This document shows, piece after piece, positions 34,247 through 43,251 of a DNA stretch of 64,000 bases. The first letter of the stretch is position 1. Every line of letters starts with the position of its first letter. The notes beneath the pieces were generated by a model, which saw nothing but the letters and a program-made list of their open reading frames with translations, made no database searches and was not told the origin of the DNA. Origin of the DNA: Lactonifactor sp. BIOML-A5 (GTDB lineage Bacteria; Bacillota; Clostridia; Lachnospirales; Lachnospiraceae); assembly GCF_009677585.1 (NCBI RefSeq), contig NZ_WKYV01000002.1:62001-126000 (forward strand), read 5' to 3'. The position numbers and the translations under genes are program-made.

Positions 34247-36005
34247 AACAGGAATTATCTACGGCATCAACGGCCCTGTCATTTACCTGAAAGGCAACAC
34301 CGGTTTTAAAATGTCAGAGATGGTTTATGTCGGAGAAGAGCATCTGGTAGGCGAGGTTATCGGCCTGACCAAAGACACAACAACCGTACAGGTCTATGAG
34401 GAAACCTCCGGTCTGCGGCCCGGAGAAACGGTAACCGCAACCGGGGACGCAGTGTCCGTCCTTCTGGGACCTGGCATCTTAAATAATATTTTTGACGGTA
34501 TCCAGAGACCTTTAAGTGAAATTGCAAAAGAATCGGGCAAATATATTTCCCGGGGAATGCAGGTAGACTCTCTGGATCCCCATAAAAAATGGGATGTGCA
34601 CATTACAGTCTCCGTGGGAGACGAGGTAAGCGGAGGCACCATAATTGCCGAGGTACCGGAAACTAAATCCATTGTACACAAATCTATGATTCCTCCCTAT
34701 CTGAGAGGAAGAATTATAAAGACAGCAGAAGACGGACAGTATACCATTAATGATCCTATTGTAACCGTACAGAGGCATGACGGATCCGAGGTGGAGGTCA
34801 GACTGGCACAAAAGTGGCCCATCCGAATTGCCAGACCCACAGATAAGCGTTACCCGGCCAGCAAGCCACTGATCACCGGCCAGCGTATCCTGGATACTTT
34901 ATTTCCCATTGCCAAAGGGGGAACCGCAGCCGTGCCGGGTGGTTTCGGAACCGGAAAAACCATGACCCAGCATCAGATCGCCAAATGGTCAGATGCAGAT
35001 ATTATCGTATACATCGGATGCGGAGAGCGCGGAAATGAGATGACCCAGGTGCTCGAAGAATTCGGTGAACTTCAGGATCCCAAAACAGGCAATCTTCTGA
35101 TGGATCGAACCACACTTATCGCCAATACCTCCAATATGCCGGTAGCCGCCCGTGAGGCATCCATTTACACAGGGCTTACCCTGGCTGAGTATTACCGGGA
35201 TATGGGATATGATGTGGCCATCATGGCTGACTCCACTTCCCGCTGGGCAGAGGCGCTCCGTGAATTATCCGGGCGTCTTGAGGAGATGCCCGCAGAGGAA
35301 GGGTTCCCTGCCTATCTGGCATCACGCCTCTCCGCCTTCTACGAAAGAGCAGGTATGATGCAGAACCTGAACGGCACCGAGGGTTCAGTGTCTATCATCG
35401 GTGCGGTATCTCCCCAGGGAGGCGACTTTTCAGAGCCTGTCACCCAAAATACCAAACGGTTTGTCCGCTGCTTCTGGGGCCTGGATAAGTCCCTGGCTTA
35501 TGCAAGACATTTCCCGGCCATTCATTGGTTAACCAGCTACAGCGAATATCTCAATGATCTGGCACCCTGGTACAAGGATGAGGTCTCACCCAGGTTTGTA
35601 GACTACAGAAACCAGTTACTGGCTATCCTGAATCAGGAGAGCAGTCTTATGGAGATCGTAAAGTTAATCGGAAGCGACGTACTGCCGGATGATCAGAAGC
35701 TGACGCTGGAGATTGCAAGGGTGGTACGCCTGGGATTCCTGCAGCAGAATGCTTTTCACCCGGAAGATACCTGTGTTCCAATGAGCAAGCAGTTTCTTAT
35801 GATGGAAGTTATTTTATATCTCTATAAGAAATCAAAAGTACTCATTGCTATGGGAATGCCTATGTCCATCCTGAAAGAGGATAATATCTTTGAAAGAATA
35901 ATCGCAATCAAATATGATGTTCCCAATGATAAGCCTGAAATGTTTGAGGACTATAAAAAGGCTATCGACGAGTTCTACGATAAAGTTTTGCAAAAGAATG
36001 CGTAA
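34239..36005 (+). CDS. ntpA: V-type ATPase catalytic subunit A
   Basis: A 588-residue catalytic subunit. P-loop GGFGTGKT near residue 235, the non-homologous region typical of V-type A subunits between residues about 110 and 190, [22 protein letters not shown] and the arginine-rich C-terminal domain are all present. It hydrolyses or makes ATP. It overlaps the end of subunit E by eight bases and is preceded by GGAGGG. Confidence 0.97.
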   Translation: MNKTGIIYGINGPVIYLKGNTGFKMSEMVYVGEEHLVGEVIGLTKDTTTVQVYEETSGLRPGETVTATGDAVSVLLGPGILNNIFDGIQRPLSEIAKESGKYISRGMQVDSLDPHKKWDVHITVSVGDEVSGGTIIAEVPETKSIVHKSMIPPYLRGRIIKTAEDGQYTINDPIVTVQRHDGSEVEVRLAQKWPIRIARPTDKRYPASKPLITGQRILDTLFPIAKGGTAAVPGGFGTGKTMTQHQIAKWSDADIIVYIGCGERGNEMTQVLEEFGELQDPKTGNLLMDRTTLIANTSNMPVAAREASIYTGLTLAEYYRDMGYDVAIMADSTSRWAEALRELSGRLEEMPAEEGFPAYLASRLSAFYERAGMMQNLNGTEGSVSIIGAVSPQGGDFSEPVTQNTKRFVRCFWGLDKSLAYARHFPAIHWLTSYSEYLNDLAPWYKDEVSPRFVDYRNQLLAILNQESSLMEIVKLIGSDVLPDDQKLTLEIARVVRLGFLQQNAFHPEDTCVPMSKQFLMMEVILYLYKKSKVLIAMGMPMSILKEDNIFERIIAIKYDVPNDKPEMFEDYKKAIDEFYDKVLQKNA

Positions 36006-36020
36006 AGGAGGGTAATGAAT

Positions 36021-37415
36021 ATGGCAATTGAATATTTAGGACTAAGCGAAGTAAACGGCCCCCTTGTTGTTCTGGAAGATGTAAAAGGCGCATTCTTTGA
36101 TGAAATGGTAGAGTTTCGCATGGATGACGGCACCAGAAAGCTGGGGCGTATTGTTGAAATATACGAAGATAAAGCAGTAATTCAGGTGTTTGAGGGAACG
36201 GAGAGTATGTCCCTCATCAATACCCATACAAAATTGACCGGCCACCCTATGGAAATCAATCTTTCTTCTGATATCCTGGGGCGTACCTTTAACGGGATCG
36301 GCCAGCCCATCGACGGGCTGGGACCTATCATCTCTGATACTAAGGTTAATGTAAACGGGCTTCCGTTAAACCCGGTGACCAGAGAGTATCCCAGAAACTA
36401 TATCCGCACAGGTATCTCGGCCATAGACGGACTCACTACTTTAATCCGCGGGCAGAAGCTCCCCATATTTTCAGGAAACGGACTTCCCCACGATCAGCTG
36501 GCGGCTCAGATCGTGCAGCAGGCCTCCCTGGGGGATGACACTGACGAACAGTTCGCTATTGTATTTGCCGCTATGGGGGTTAAGTACGATGTGGCAGAAT
36601 TTTTCCGCCGGACCTTTGAGGAAAGCGGTGTATCTGATCACGTTGTTATGTATCTGAATCTGGCCAATGATCCTGTAGTGGAGCGGTTAATTACACCTAA
36701 GGTTGCTTTGACAGCTGCCGAGTATTTGGCCTTTGAGAGAGGAATGCATATCCTGGTTATTCTCACTGATATTACATCCTTTGCAGAGGCTATGCGTGAG
36801 GTTTCCTCCTCGAAGGGCGAGATCCCTTCCAGAAAGGGCTACCCCGGCTATTTGTACAGTGAGCTGGCAACCTTATATGAAAGGGCAGGCATTGTGAAGG
36901 GAGGGAAAGGGTCTGTTACGCAGATCCCTATTCTGACCATGCCTAACGATGACATTACCCACCCCATCCCTGACCTTACAGGTTATATTACGGAAGGTCA
37001 GATTGTACTTGACCGGCAGCTGCACGGCCAGGCCATCTATCCCCCCATCAATGTACTTCCCTCCCTGTCCCGTCTGATGAAGGATGGGATCGGTGAAGGA
37101 TACACCCGGGCGGATCACCAGGATGTTGCCAACCAGCTGTTTTCCTGTTATGCAAAGGTGGGAGACGCAAGAGCCCTTGCATCGGTTATCGGTGAAGACG
37201 AATTGTCTCCGCTGGATAAAAAATACCTTCTGTTCGGCAATGCTTTTGAGCATGAGTTTGTAGGGCAGGGACCTCTGGAAAACCGCACAATTATTGATAC
37301 TCTGGAAAAAGGGTGGGAGCTTCTTGGCATGCTGCCAAAAGAAGAGCTGGACCGTATTGATACTAAGATTCTTGATAAGTACTATAAACCCACGGAAGTT
37401 AAGGCGGAAGTATAA
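36021..37415 (+). CDS. ntpB: V-type ATPase subunit B
   Basis: A 464-residue non-catalytic nucleotide-binding subunit. It lacks a functional P-loop (FSGNGLPHD in its place), and carries [28 protein letters not shown] and [14 protein letters not shown], all diagnostic. The ATG at 36021 is preferred as it is eight bases from GGAGGG; another ATG at 36015 is too close. Confidence 0.97.
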   Translation: MAIEYLGLSEVNGPLVVLEDVKGAFFDEMVEFRMDDGTRKLGRIVEIYEDKAVIQVFEGTESMSLINTHTKLTGHPMEINLSSDILGRTFNGIGQPIDGLGPIISDTKVNVNGLPLNPVTREYPRNYIRTGISAIDGLTTLIRGQKLPIFSGNGLPHDQLAAQIVQQASLGDDTDEQFAIVFAAMGVKYDVAEFFRRTFEESGVSDHVVMYLNLANDPVVERLITPKVALTAAEYLAFERGMHILVILTDITSFAEAMREVSSSKGEIPSRKGYPGYLYSELATLYERAGIVKGGKGSVTQIPILTMPNDDITHPIPDLTGYITEGQIVLDRQLHGQAIYPPINVLPSLSRLMKDGIGEGYTRADHQDVANQLFSCYAKVGDARALASVIGEDELSPLDKKYLLFGNAFEHEFVGQGPLENRTIIDTLEKGWELLGMLPKEELDRIDTKILDKYYKPTEVKAEV

Positions 37416-37431
37416 TTAAGGGAGGGATTTT

Positions 37432-38052
37432 ATGGATCCGAATACATTTCCTACCAAAGGAAACCTTATATTGGCAAAAAACTCCCTTGCTCTCTCCAGA
37501 CAGGGCTTTGAACTCATGGATAAAAAACGGAACATTCTCATCCGTGAACTGATGGGCCTGATTGACCAGGCAAAAGATATTCAGTCGCAGATTGATGTGA
37601 CGTTCCGTACCGCCTATGCTGCCCTTCAGAGCGCCAATATGGTGCTGGGCATTAATATGGTGGCGCAGATATCCTTCTCCGTCCCGGTGGAGACCTCCAT
37701 CCGGATTAAAACCAGAAGTGTTATGGGTACGGAGATACCTCTTGTAGAGTACGATAAAGGCTCTTCCGTTCCCACCTATGCCTACTATGGCACAAAGTCT
37801 GTGCTGGACGAGGCCAAGGCTGCCTTTGAGAGGGTGAAGGAGCTGACCATCCGGCTCTCTATGGTCGAGAACGCCGCTTACCGGCTGGCTGTCAATATCA
37901 AAAAAACACAGAAGCGCGCTAACGCGTTGAAAAATATTACGATTCCTAAATTTGAAGCACTGAGCAAGGATATTCAGAATGCTTTGGAGGAAAAGGAACG
38001 TGAGGAATTTACCCGGCTGAAGGTGATAAAGAGGATGCAGGGGAAAGGATGA
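37432..38052 (+). CDS. ntpD: V-type ATPase subunit D
   Basis: A 206-residue coiled-coil central shaft subunit, starting DPNTFPTKGNLILAKNSLAL and ending in a Lys/Arg-rich helix (EREEFTRLKVIKRMQGKG). The PTKGNL motif and helical hairpin are typical of subunit D. Last gene of the operon, followed by a terminator. Confidence 0.95.
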   Translation: MDPNTFPTKGNLILAKNSLALSRQGFELMDKKRNILIRELMGLIDQAKDIQSQIDVTFRTAYAALQSANMVLGINMVAQISFSVPVETSIRIKTRSVMGTEIPLVEYDKGSSVPTYAYYGTKSVLDEAKAAFERVKELTIRLSMVENAAYRLAVNIKKTQKRANALKNITIPKFEALSKDIQNALEEKEREEFTRLKVIKRMQGKG

Positions 38053-38057
38053 GTCAG

Positions 38058-38092
38058 GGGACCTGGTCTTTGAGATCAGGTCTCTTTTGTTT
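38058..38092 (+). terminator. Terminator of the V-ATPase operon
   Basis: GGGACCTG (38058-38065) pairs with CAGGTCTC (38077-38084), one G-T pair, and runs into TTTTGTTTTG. Confidence 0.75.
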
Positions 38093-38096
38093 TGTT

Positions 38097-38155
38097 CAAG
38101 AAAAAATGGGGGCAGGGGGGGCAGCAGCGGGCGTCCCTGCCCCCATTTTTTCTTG
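38097..38155. terminator. Perfect 21-bp hairpin, second structure after the V-ATPase operon
   Basis: CAAGAAAAAATGGGGGCAGGG (38097-38117) pairs without mismatch with 38135-38155; the 3' arm carries T6. It looks like a strong bidirectional terminator with a 17-base loop. Confidence 0.75.
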
Positions 38156-38248
38156 GGATAAACTTTGTTGGCTGGAACTGATCGACTGAAAGACTTTCCT
38201 AACCTTAGTGTTTAGTTGTTTAGTAGGGAGGAGACCGATGGTTTTTTA

Positions 38249-38286
38249 TTAGGTTTACCATAATGTTTAGGTTATGGTAAACCTAA
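38249..38286. repeat. 15-bp AT-rich inverted repeat
   Basis: TTAGGTTTACCATAA (38249-38263) and TTATGGTAAACCTAA (38272-38286) are perfect complements around eight bases. It may be a third terminator-like hairpin or a protein-binding site. Confidence 0.55.
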
Positions 38287-38483
38287 ATTTTTACACAATT
38301 TGTTAAGTTGTTTGGTTGTGTCGCTCAGTTTCGACGGCCTTTGACTGATATTTGACATTGGAAAAGTCAAGGGATTTGGGTGGTTTTTTTTCGAATTAAT
38401 GCGATTTATAAGAACTTCACAAAACCTTTGTTCTTTATTTTTTTATGTAAAACACTCTACTTTAACCTCATTTTTGTGGACGA

Positions 38484-38558
38484 TGTGGATAACTTTGTGT
38501 ACAACTCCATTTTATAGCCATTACCAACTTTTTACCATGTGGATAACTTTATGGATAA
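38484..38558 (+). promoter_or_regulatory. Cluster of DnaA-box-like sites
   Basis: Two exact TGTGGATAA sites (38484-38492, 38538-38546) and one with a single mismatch (38550-38558) lie in the same orientation within 75 bases. They could bind DnaA as a regulatory or titration site. dnaA and dnaN are not nearby and gene directions do not diverge here, so it is not called a replication origin. Confidence 0.45.
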
Positions 38559-38770
38559 AATGTTGATGAAAAGGTGGGGTTTTTACATAGTTCGACAAAC
38601 TTTGTGCATTTTTTACAAACGTGAATTTTCTGAAAATTATGCGTCGGATTTTCAGGTATTCACTTGTGGATCTTCTGATCTTTTTCAGAGTAATTTAAGG
38701 AACAGCACTTATGATAACCATGTTAGCCGGACTGACAAAGAAGCTCCGGCGGAAAGGGATGATATGATTT

Positions 38771-39382
38771 ATGAAGAAGCGTATACTTACCGGAATCTTA
38801 TGTCTTACTGCAGCAGCTTTTCTTGTTGTGGGCTGTCAGTCGGATAGTTCCGGTGATTCAGCCAAAGATACATCTCAGGAGAGTGAAAGTATCCTGGGAC
38901 AGGTAACGGCAATTGAAGATGGCACCATCACGCTGGCCCTCGGAGAGCGTTCGGAGAATGAAAAGATGCAGCCTCCTGCCAACAAGGAAGATGACGGCGG
39001 AACCTGGGAAGCTCCTCCGGATGGTGAAGACGGCGGCACTCCCCCGGATACAGAGAATGGCGGTACCCCTCCGGGCGGTGAAGACGGCGGCACTCCCCCG
39101 GATGCGGGGAATGGCGGTACCCCTCCGGGCGGTGAGGACGGCGGCACTCCCCCGGACAGCGGGAACAGTCTGCCGGGCGGGCTGGAACTTACGGGTGAGG
39201 AAACCACCATTGCAGCAGATGATTCCGTGTCTATTGTTCTGGACAACAGAGGAGAAACCTCTGAGGGTTCCCTGGATGACATCTCTGTAGGTTCCATTCT
39301 TACCGTGGAAATGAATGGCGGCAAGGCAGTATCTATAACTGTGACCGTCCTGGACGGCGGCTCTTTCACGCCGCCTGTTTAA
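38771..39382 (+). CDS. Repeat-containing lipoprotein, unknown function
   Basis: A 203-residue lipoprotein: signal peptide with lipobox VVGC (cysteine near residue 22), a short beta-like domain (LGQVTAIEDGTITLALGE), a central low-complexity region of Gly/Thr/Pro/Asp (units GEDGGTPPD and NGGTPPG), and a C-terminal beta-rich domain (SLDDISVGSILTVEMNGGKAVSITV) that resembles small OB-like or DUF5666-like domains found in other clostridial lipoproteins. The linker probably spans the cell wall. No partner gene is obvious. Confidence 0.75.
   Translation: MKKRILTGILCLTAAAFLVVGCQSDSSGDSAKDTSQESESILGQVTAIEDGTITLALGERSENEKMQPPANKEDDGGTWEAPPDGEDGGTPPDTENGGTPPGGEDGGTPPDAGNGGTPPGGEDGGTPPDSGNSLPGGLELTGEETTIAADDSVSIVLDNRGETSEGSLDDISVGSILTVEMNGGKAVSITVTVLDGGSFTPPV
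39023..39166 (+). repeat. 54-bp tandem repeat coding for the Gly-Thr-Pro-Pro linker
   Basis: Two full 54-base units (39023-39076, 39077-39130) and a partial third (39131-39166) encode an 18-residue peptide repeat. Units are nearly identical at the DNA level, differing around the DTEN/DAGN/DSGN codons, which suggests recent expansion. Confidence 0.8.
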
Positions 39383-39432
39383 GCCCTTAATACGCACTGC
39401 GTATTTATCTAATATTTGTCTTCAATGTAAAA

Positions 39433-39464
39433 GCAGCCATCTGCACTCCCTCGCAGATGGCTGC
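39433..39464. terminator. Bidirectional terminator hairpin
   Basis: GCAGCCATCTGC (39433-39444) pairs perfectly with 39453-39464 around eight bases; CTCCTTTTAT follows on the plus strand and TTTTACATT on the minus strand. It lies between convergent genes. Confidence 0.8.
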
Positions 39465-39535
39465 CTCCTTTTATATCATATACTCCGCCTTATTCCTTTT
39501 TTGCTGCCCGCCGTACCGTAATGTTGTTCGGCTTC

Positions 39536-40522
39536 TCAGATGTAACTCACTACTTTTACAGGCTGCCTGTAATCATAGGGAGAAATCTTAATCCCTGTTT
39601 TGGGATTGCTTGCATGGATGATCTGTCCGTCCCCAATATACATAGCTACATGGTTAATAGAACCTCCCCTGCTGTAAAACAGCAAATCCCCTGGCTGCAT
39701 TTCCTCCTGGGTAATCCCTGCGGCGCCTGCGGCCTGCGACCTGGAGTCCCGAGGAATGGCATATCCGAAATGTGCATACAGGGACTGCACAAATCCTGAA
39801 CAGTCCGTGCCGTTGGTAAGGCTTGTCCCGCCCCAGACATACGGATTGCCCAAAAACTGTTTAGAGTACGTTACCATCTCCTGGCGGATCTTGGCCTCCT
39901 GCCTGGCTGCCTCTTCTGCCAGCCGGGCCTGCTCCTCTTCTATGGACTCCGCCGTCTCATAGCCGCTTTCCAGGCTTACATATTCCTGTGAAATATATCC
40001 CTCCTGCTCCCCATAGGAAATCTTTTCCCATCCCTGCAAGGATTCTATTACCGGAATCTGCTCCCCTTCCTGCAAAGCACCGAGAATTTCCGCATCCATA
40101 GTATTGTCCGCCCGGACATGGAGAACCTCAGTATTCACTGTAGCTGTGCTTGTCCAGGCTTCCCGGATGGCAGGCTCTGCCTCTTCTCCATATATCAAAT
40201 ACTCCCGCTTTATGTATCCCTCTACAGAACCGGATGATACCTGATACCACTCCCCTTCCAGTCCTGTAATCGCTGCCACTGCCCCGCGGTAGAGTTTCCC
40301 CACCACTTCGCTCTCCTCAGATGCCCCGCTTCTGATGTTAACATAATCCTCCACATTGGCAGCTGCCATACTCCCTACTGCTTCATAGGTTTTCTCTAAA
40401 GGTAGACTGATTCCCGCAAGTGCAGACTCCGTAGGCAGTGCATATGCATTCACCTGAGAACCTGCGAGTACTGTCAGTCCAGTGAGCGCACACACTGTTA
40501 CTTTTGCAATTTTGTTCCTCAT
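39536..40522 (-). CDS. NlpC/P60 peptidoglycan hydrolase with two SH3 domains
   Basis: A 328-residue secreted protein: signal peptide (cleavage near residue 27, NAYA), two bacterial SH3 domains (about 52-112 and 127-185), an Ala/Glu-rich linker, and an NlpC/P60 catalytic domain (about 216-328). The catalytic Cys241 lies in TDCSGFVQ, His291 in INHVAMYIGDG and the third polar residue His303 in IIHASNPK. It should cut gamma-D-Glu-diamino-acid bonds in peptidoglycan stems. ATG at 40522 is chosen for the GGAGGGTAAT just upstream. Confidence 0.93.
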   Translation of the reverse strand: MRNKIAKVTVCALTGLTVLAGSQVNAYALPTESALAGISLPLEKTYEAVGSMAAANVEDYVNIRSGASEESEVVGKLYRGAVAAITGLEGEWYQVSSGSVEGYIKREYLIYGEEAEPAIREAWTSTATVNTEVLHVRADNTMDAEILGALQEGEQIPVIESLQGWEKISYGEQEGYISQEYVSLESGYETAESIEEEQARLAEEAARQEAKIRQEMVTYSKQFLGNPYVWGGTSLTNGTDCSGFVQSLYAHFGYAIPRDSRSQAAGAAGITQEEMQPGDLLFYSRGGSINHVAMYIGDGQIIHASNPKTGIKISPYDYRQPVKVVSYI

Positions 40523-40724
40523 ATTACCCTCCAAATATAACCTTCTAAATTTTTATGTATAAGTCTTTCCCTGGTGTCTCTTTAATATGTTACAAACTTA
40601 TTACGACTTATTACATTTTTATTCTATCATGCGGAGGTTTTTATGTCAAATATTTAATATCTGTTTATTTTTACTTAATATTTGCTTATCAGACAAATTC
40701 CTGCTCTGTGCCGGCAGAAAAAAA

Positions 40725-40770
40725 CGCGGGGGTATACGGTATCCATTGCAGGATACCGTATACCCCCGCG
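40725..40770 (-). terminator. Strong terminator after trxB
   Basis: A perfect 20-bp stem (40725-40744 with 40751-40770, 6-base loop) is followed on the minus strand by T7 (complement of 40718-40724). Confidence 0.9.
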
Positions 40771-40790
40771 GTCACTGCCGCCTATCAGTA

Positions 40791-41756
40791 TTACATTCCC
40801 AAAAGGTAGTTCTGAGAAGCTGTCACGGAATTCGCCCCGTCAGCAGCCGCCGTAATAATCTGCCGCAGCATCTTCGTTCGGATATCCCCTGCCGCGAAGA
40901 TACCGTCCACACTAGTTTTGCAGTCTTCGCCCGCAATGATATATCCCTTTTCATCTGTATCCACTATCCCCTGGAACAGTTCTGAATTTGGTTTTATACC
41001 CACAGCAATAAACACGCCGTCCACAGCCAGATCCGTTCTGGAATTGTCCTTCACATTTTCCACCGCCAGCGTATTTACCTGGCCTTCCCCTTTGATTTCC
41101 TTAGCCACATGATCCCACACAATCTCCACGTTATCCAAAGAAAAGAGTCTCTCCTGAAGGATCTTTGCAGCTCTCAGCTCATGTCTGCGGTGTATAAGAT
41201 AAACCTTTTTGCAGATCCTGGCCAAAAATATTGCATCTTCCACAGCCACATCCCCGCCGCCTATTACCGCGGTTGTTTTGTCCTTGAAAAAGGCTCCGTC
41301 GCAGGTAGCGCAGTAGGATACTCCCATACCGGAAAATTCTTCTTCCCCGGGGATTCCCAGCTTACTGTGACGGGCGCCTGTGGCAATCACAATGGTTCTT
41401 GTCTTATATTCATTTTTGTCTGTGATAACCTTTTTAAGCTCAACTGCAGGGCCGTCCTCTGCAACATGCATCTCCGACTCATCCTCCGTCTCCGGCACTA
41501 CCTCCTGAACCTTCTCCGTAATAAACTGCGCGCCCAGCTTTTCGGCGTGTTCCCGGAAGCTGGCCCCCATATCAAAGCCGTTCATCCCAGGAAGTCCGGG
41601 ATAGTTATCTACCTCATACGTGTTCACAACCTGGCCTCCGCTCACAAAGTTCTGTTCCAGTATAATCGCATTCAGCTTGGCCCTTGCAGCGTAGATCGCC
41701 GCACTCAGTCCGGCCGGGCCGGAACCGATAATTACCATATCATAGATTTTACTCAT
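40791..41756 (-). CDS. trxB: Thioredoxin reductase (NADPH)
   Basis: A 321-residue flavoenzyme that reduces thioredoxin with NADPH. FAD site GSGPAGLSAA (residues 11-20), redox pair Cys149 and Cys152 in SYCATCDG, NADPH site GGGDVAVEDA and the C-terminal FAD motif FAAGDIRTK are all present. A four-base overlap with the upstream lipoprotein gene implies one transcript. An extra acidic stretch near residues 88-102 (ETEDESEMHVAEDG) lengthens one loop slightly. Confidence 0.96.
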   Translation of the reverse strand: MSKIYDMVIIGSGPAGLSAAIYAARAKLNAIILEQNFVSGGQVVNTYEVDNYPGLPGMNGFDMGASFREHAEKLGAQFITEKVQEVVPETEDESEMHVAEDGPAVELKKVITDKNEYKTRTIVIATGARHSKLGIPGEEEFSGMGVSYCATCDGAFFKDKTTAVIGGGDVAVEDAIFLARICKKVYLIHRRHELRAAKILQERLFSLDNVEIVWDHVAKEIKGEGQVNTLAVENVKDNSRTDLAVDGVFIAVGIKPNSELFQGIVDTDEKGYIIAGEDCKTSVDGIFAAGDIRTKMLRQIITAAADGANSVTASQNYLLGM

Positions 41757-43093
41757 TCTGATTCTCCTTTCTCATCACTGTCATCGGGCAGGGTACTGGC
41801 AGGCACATTATCTTCCAGGGGCGGCTCCTCGGGTGTATACATTGCCGTGGCATCCACCGAATCCTCCCCTTCATCCTGCTCCCCTTCATTCTGAGGCAGC
41901 ACATCGGGATTGTTGTTAACCTCTATCTCCCGCACAAGCCCCAGGCTTTGGTCTATGCTGATCTTCAGATAATCCAGCTGCTCCTCATCCGCATAGTAAT
42001 AATAATTCAGGACTCCGTCCTCTTCTTTTGTTACATATTCCACGCCGTCCAGCAAAGCTTTGACATTCTCCTCATCCATTCCCAGGGTGATACCCTTATA
42101 AACCTTAATAGGCACCTTGGTCACTTCAAAGTCTCCATGGACAGACGTAACAAAACTATTCTCTATAATAACAGGAACATCACTGTAATTAGTTACTACT
42201 CCGTAAAGTCTCTGCCCGTCTTTTTCCAGGGCCACGTACCCGTGCTTTCCTGCCTCCACACTTTTATCAGATCCCTCCTCCAGAAGACTCCAGCCGTTTT
42301 TCAGAAACTCAGCCACAGGGGCAGGAATTCTGTAGTAAAATCCCCCGTATTCCAGCGCAAATGCAGAGATATCCTCCTGAAGCCCTTCCGGCCTTGTATA
42401 ACCTAAAACCTCTTTTGGGGGTTCCCGGCTCACCTGCCCGGATCCCTTTTCACTGGAGGGATTTCGGAAATTCTTCATTTCTATCTTATACAGAATCTCT
42501 TCCTGCGCATCAAACAGCAAATCTGCTTTCTTATAAATACCATATTCATAGGTTAAAAAAATGGTATCCTTTTCTTCGTACTGATCCGCAGCCTCCCCGT
42601 AAGCTTCCAGAACATCATCCAGAGAAGATTTCCCCATAACAATCTCTCCGGGAAGGGTTACCTGCATGTCCTTATTCTCCCTGAGATCAAGGGTAATTCC
42701 TCCCATTTGACAGCTGGCTATGGGAAGGGCTTCCCCCTCCAGATTCACAATATCTGCCGTCAGGGTTACTTTTCCCCTCTTAATGGTGCTTCCCTCCAAA
42801 AAGGATTCTGAATCCATGCTCTTGGTATCATCCCCGTCGTAAATCCATCCCATGGAATTCAAAGCCTCTACAGACATAGGGAGAGAATACGCCTCTCCGT
42901 CTATGGCAAACGCAAAATCCGACAGCTTCCCGGGCAATTCTATCTCCCCGTTAGGGTCTTTCTCCTCCAGGGGTTCTTCCTCTATCTGACTCGAAGATGT
43001 GCTTTCCTCCTCAGTTTTATCCTTTGCTTTGTCGTTACAGCCTGCCAGCAACACTGTAACCGCCAGCAGACAGAGCCATGCCCGTTTTTTCAT
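41753..43093 (-). CDS. Lipoprotein with two repeated domains, unknown function
   Basis: A 446-residue surface lipoprotein with lipobox LAGC (cysteine near residue 19) and a Ser/Glu-rich linker. Two similar halves are visible: FAFAIDGEAYSLPMSVEAL...GW in the first and FALEYGGFYYRIPAPVAEFLKNGW in the second, each followed by a GI-TLG/ITLDL strand and a short helix-containing segment, so it looks like an internal duplication. A long acidic tail (NEGEQDEGEDS region) ends it. The ATG at 43093 is eight bases or so after AAAGGAGG. Co-transcribed with trxB by four-base overlap, which is unusual and may only be fortuitous. Confidence 0.75.
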   Translation of the reverse strand: MKKRAWLCLLAVTVLLAGCNDKAKDKTEEESTSSSQIEEEPLEEKDPNGEIELPGKLSDFAFAIDGEAYSLPMSVEALNSMGWIYDGDDTKSMDSESFLEGSTIKRGKVTLTADIVNLEGEALPIASCQMGGITLDLRENKDMQVTLPGEIVMGKSSLDDVLEAYGEAADQYEEKDTIFLTYEYGIYKKADLLFDAQEEILYKIEMKNFRNPSSEKGSGQVSREPPKEVLGYTRPEGLQEDISAFALEYGGFYYRIPAPVAEFLKNGWSLLEEGSDKSVEAGKHGYVALEKDGQRLYGVVTNYSDVPVIIENSFVTSVHGDFEVTKVPIKVYKGITLGMDEENVKALLDGVEYVTKEEDGVLNYYYYADEEQLDYLKISIDQSLGLVREIEVNNNPDVLPQNEGEQDEGEDSVDATAMYTPEEPPLEDNVPASTLPDDSDEKGESE

Positions 43094-43251
43094 AGGCAAC
43101 CTCCTTTAGCAGTCTCATCCTATGGAGATTGTAACACACTCCCTCATCTTTTCCAAATAATTCTTTCCACCAGATCTGGAAAATATTCATACCTTGACTA
43201 TCCGCTCATAAAATGATAAAGAATCCTTTTCCTCTTTTAAGGAGCCTTTCT

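Larger units (their letters stand above)
38053..38770. other. 718-base intergenic region with hairpins and DnaA-box-like 9-mers
   Basis: No supported gene. The first 240 bases hold three consecutive hairpins (listed separately). The next part is AT-rich and contains TGTGGATAA at 38484-38492 and 38538-38546, the exact complement of the DnaA-box consensus, plus a one-mismatch copy TATGGATAA at 38550-38558 and weaker ones (TGTGGATCT near 38664). A 102-codon frame at 38539-38847 lacks a ribosome site and is not supported. Confidence 0.6.

Noticed and set aside
38484..38558. Chromosomal replication origin
   Set aside because: DnaA-box-like sites are present, but there is no dnaA, dnaN, rpmH or gyrase gene and no divergence of gene direction at this point.
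38539..38847. 102-codon open frame before the repeat lipoprotein
   Set aside because: No ribosome site, odd composition, and it overlaps the start of the lipoprotein gene and the DnaA-box-like sites.
39023..39166. CRISPR-like direct repeats
   Set aside because: The repeats are contiguous 54-base units inside a reading frame and encode a Gly/Thr/Pro linker; there are no spacers or cas genes.
38858..39397. Long minus-strand frames opposite the repeat lipoprotein
   Set aside because: They are by-products of the repetitive GC-rich codons; the plus-strand frame has a signal peptide and start context.
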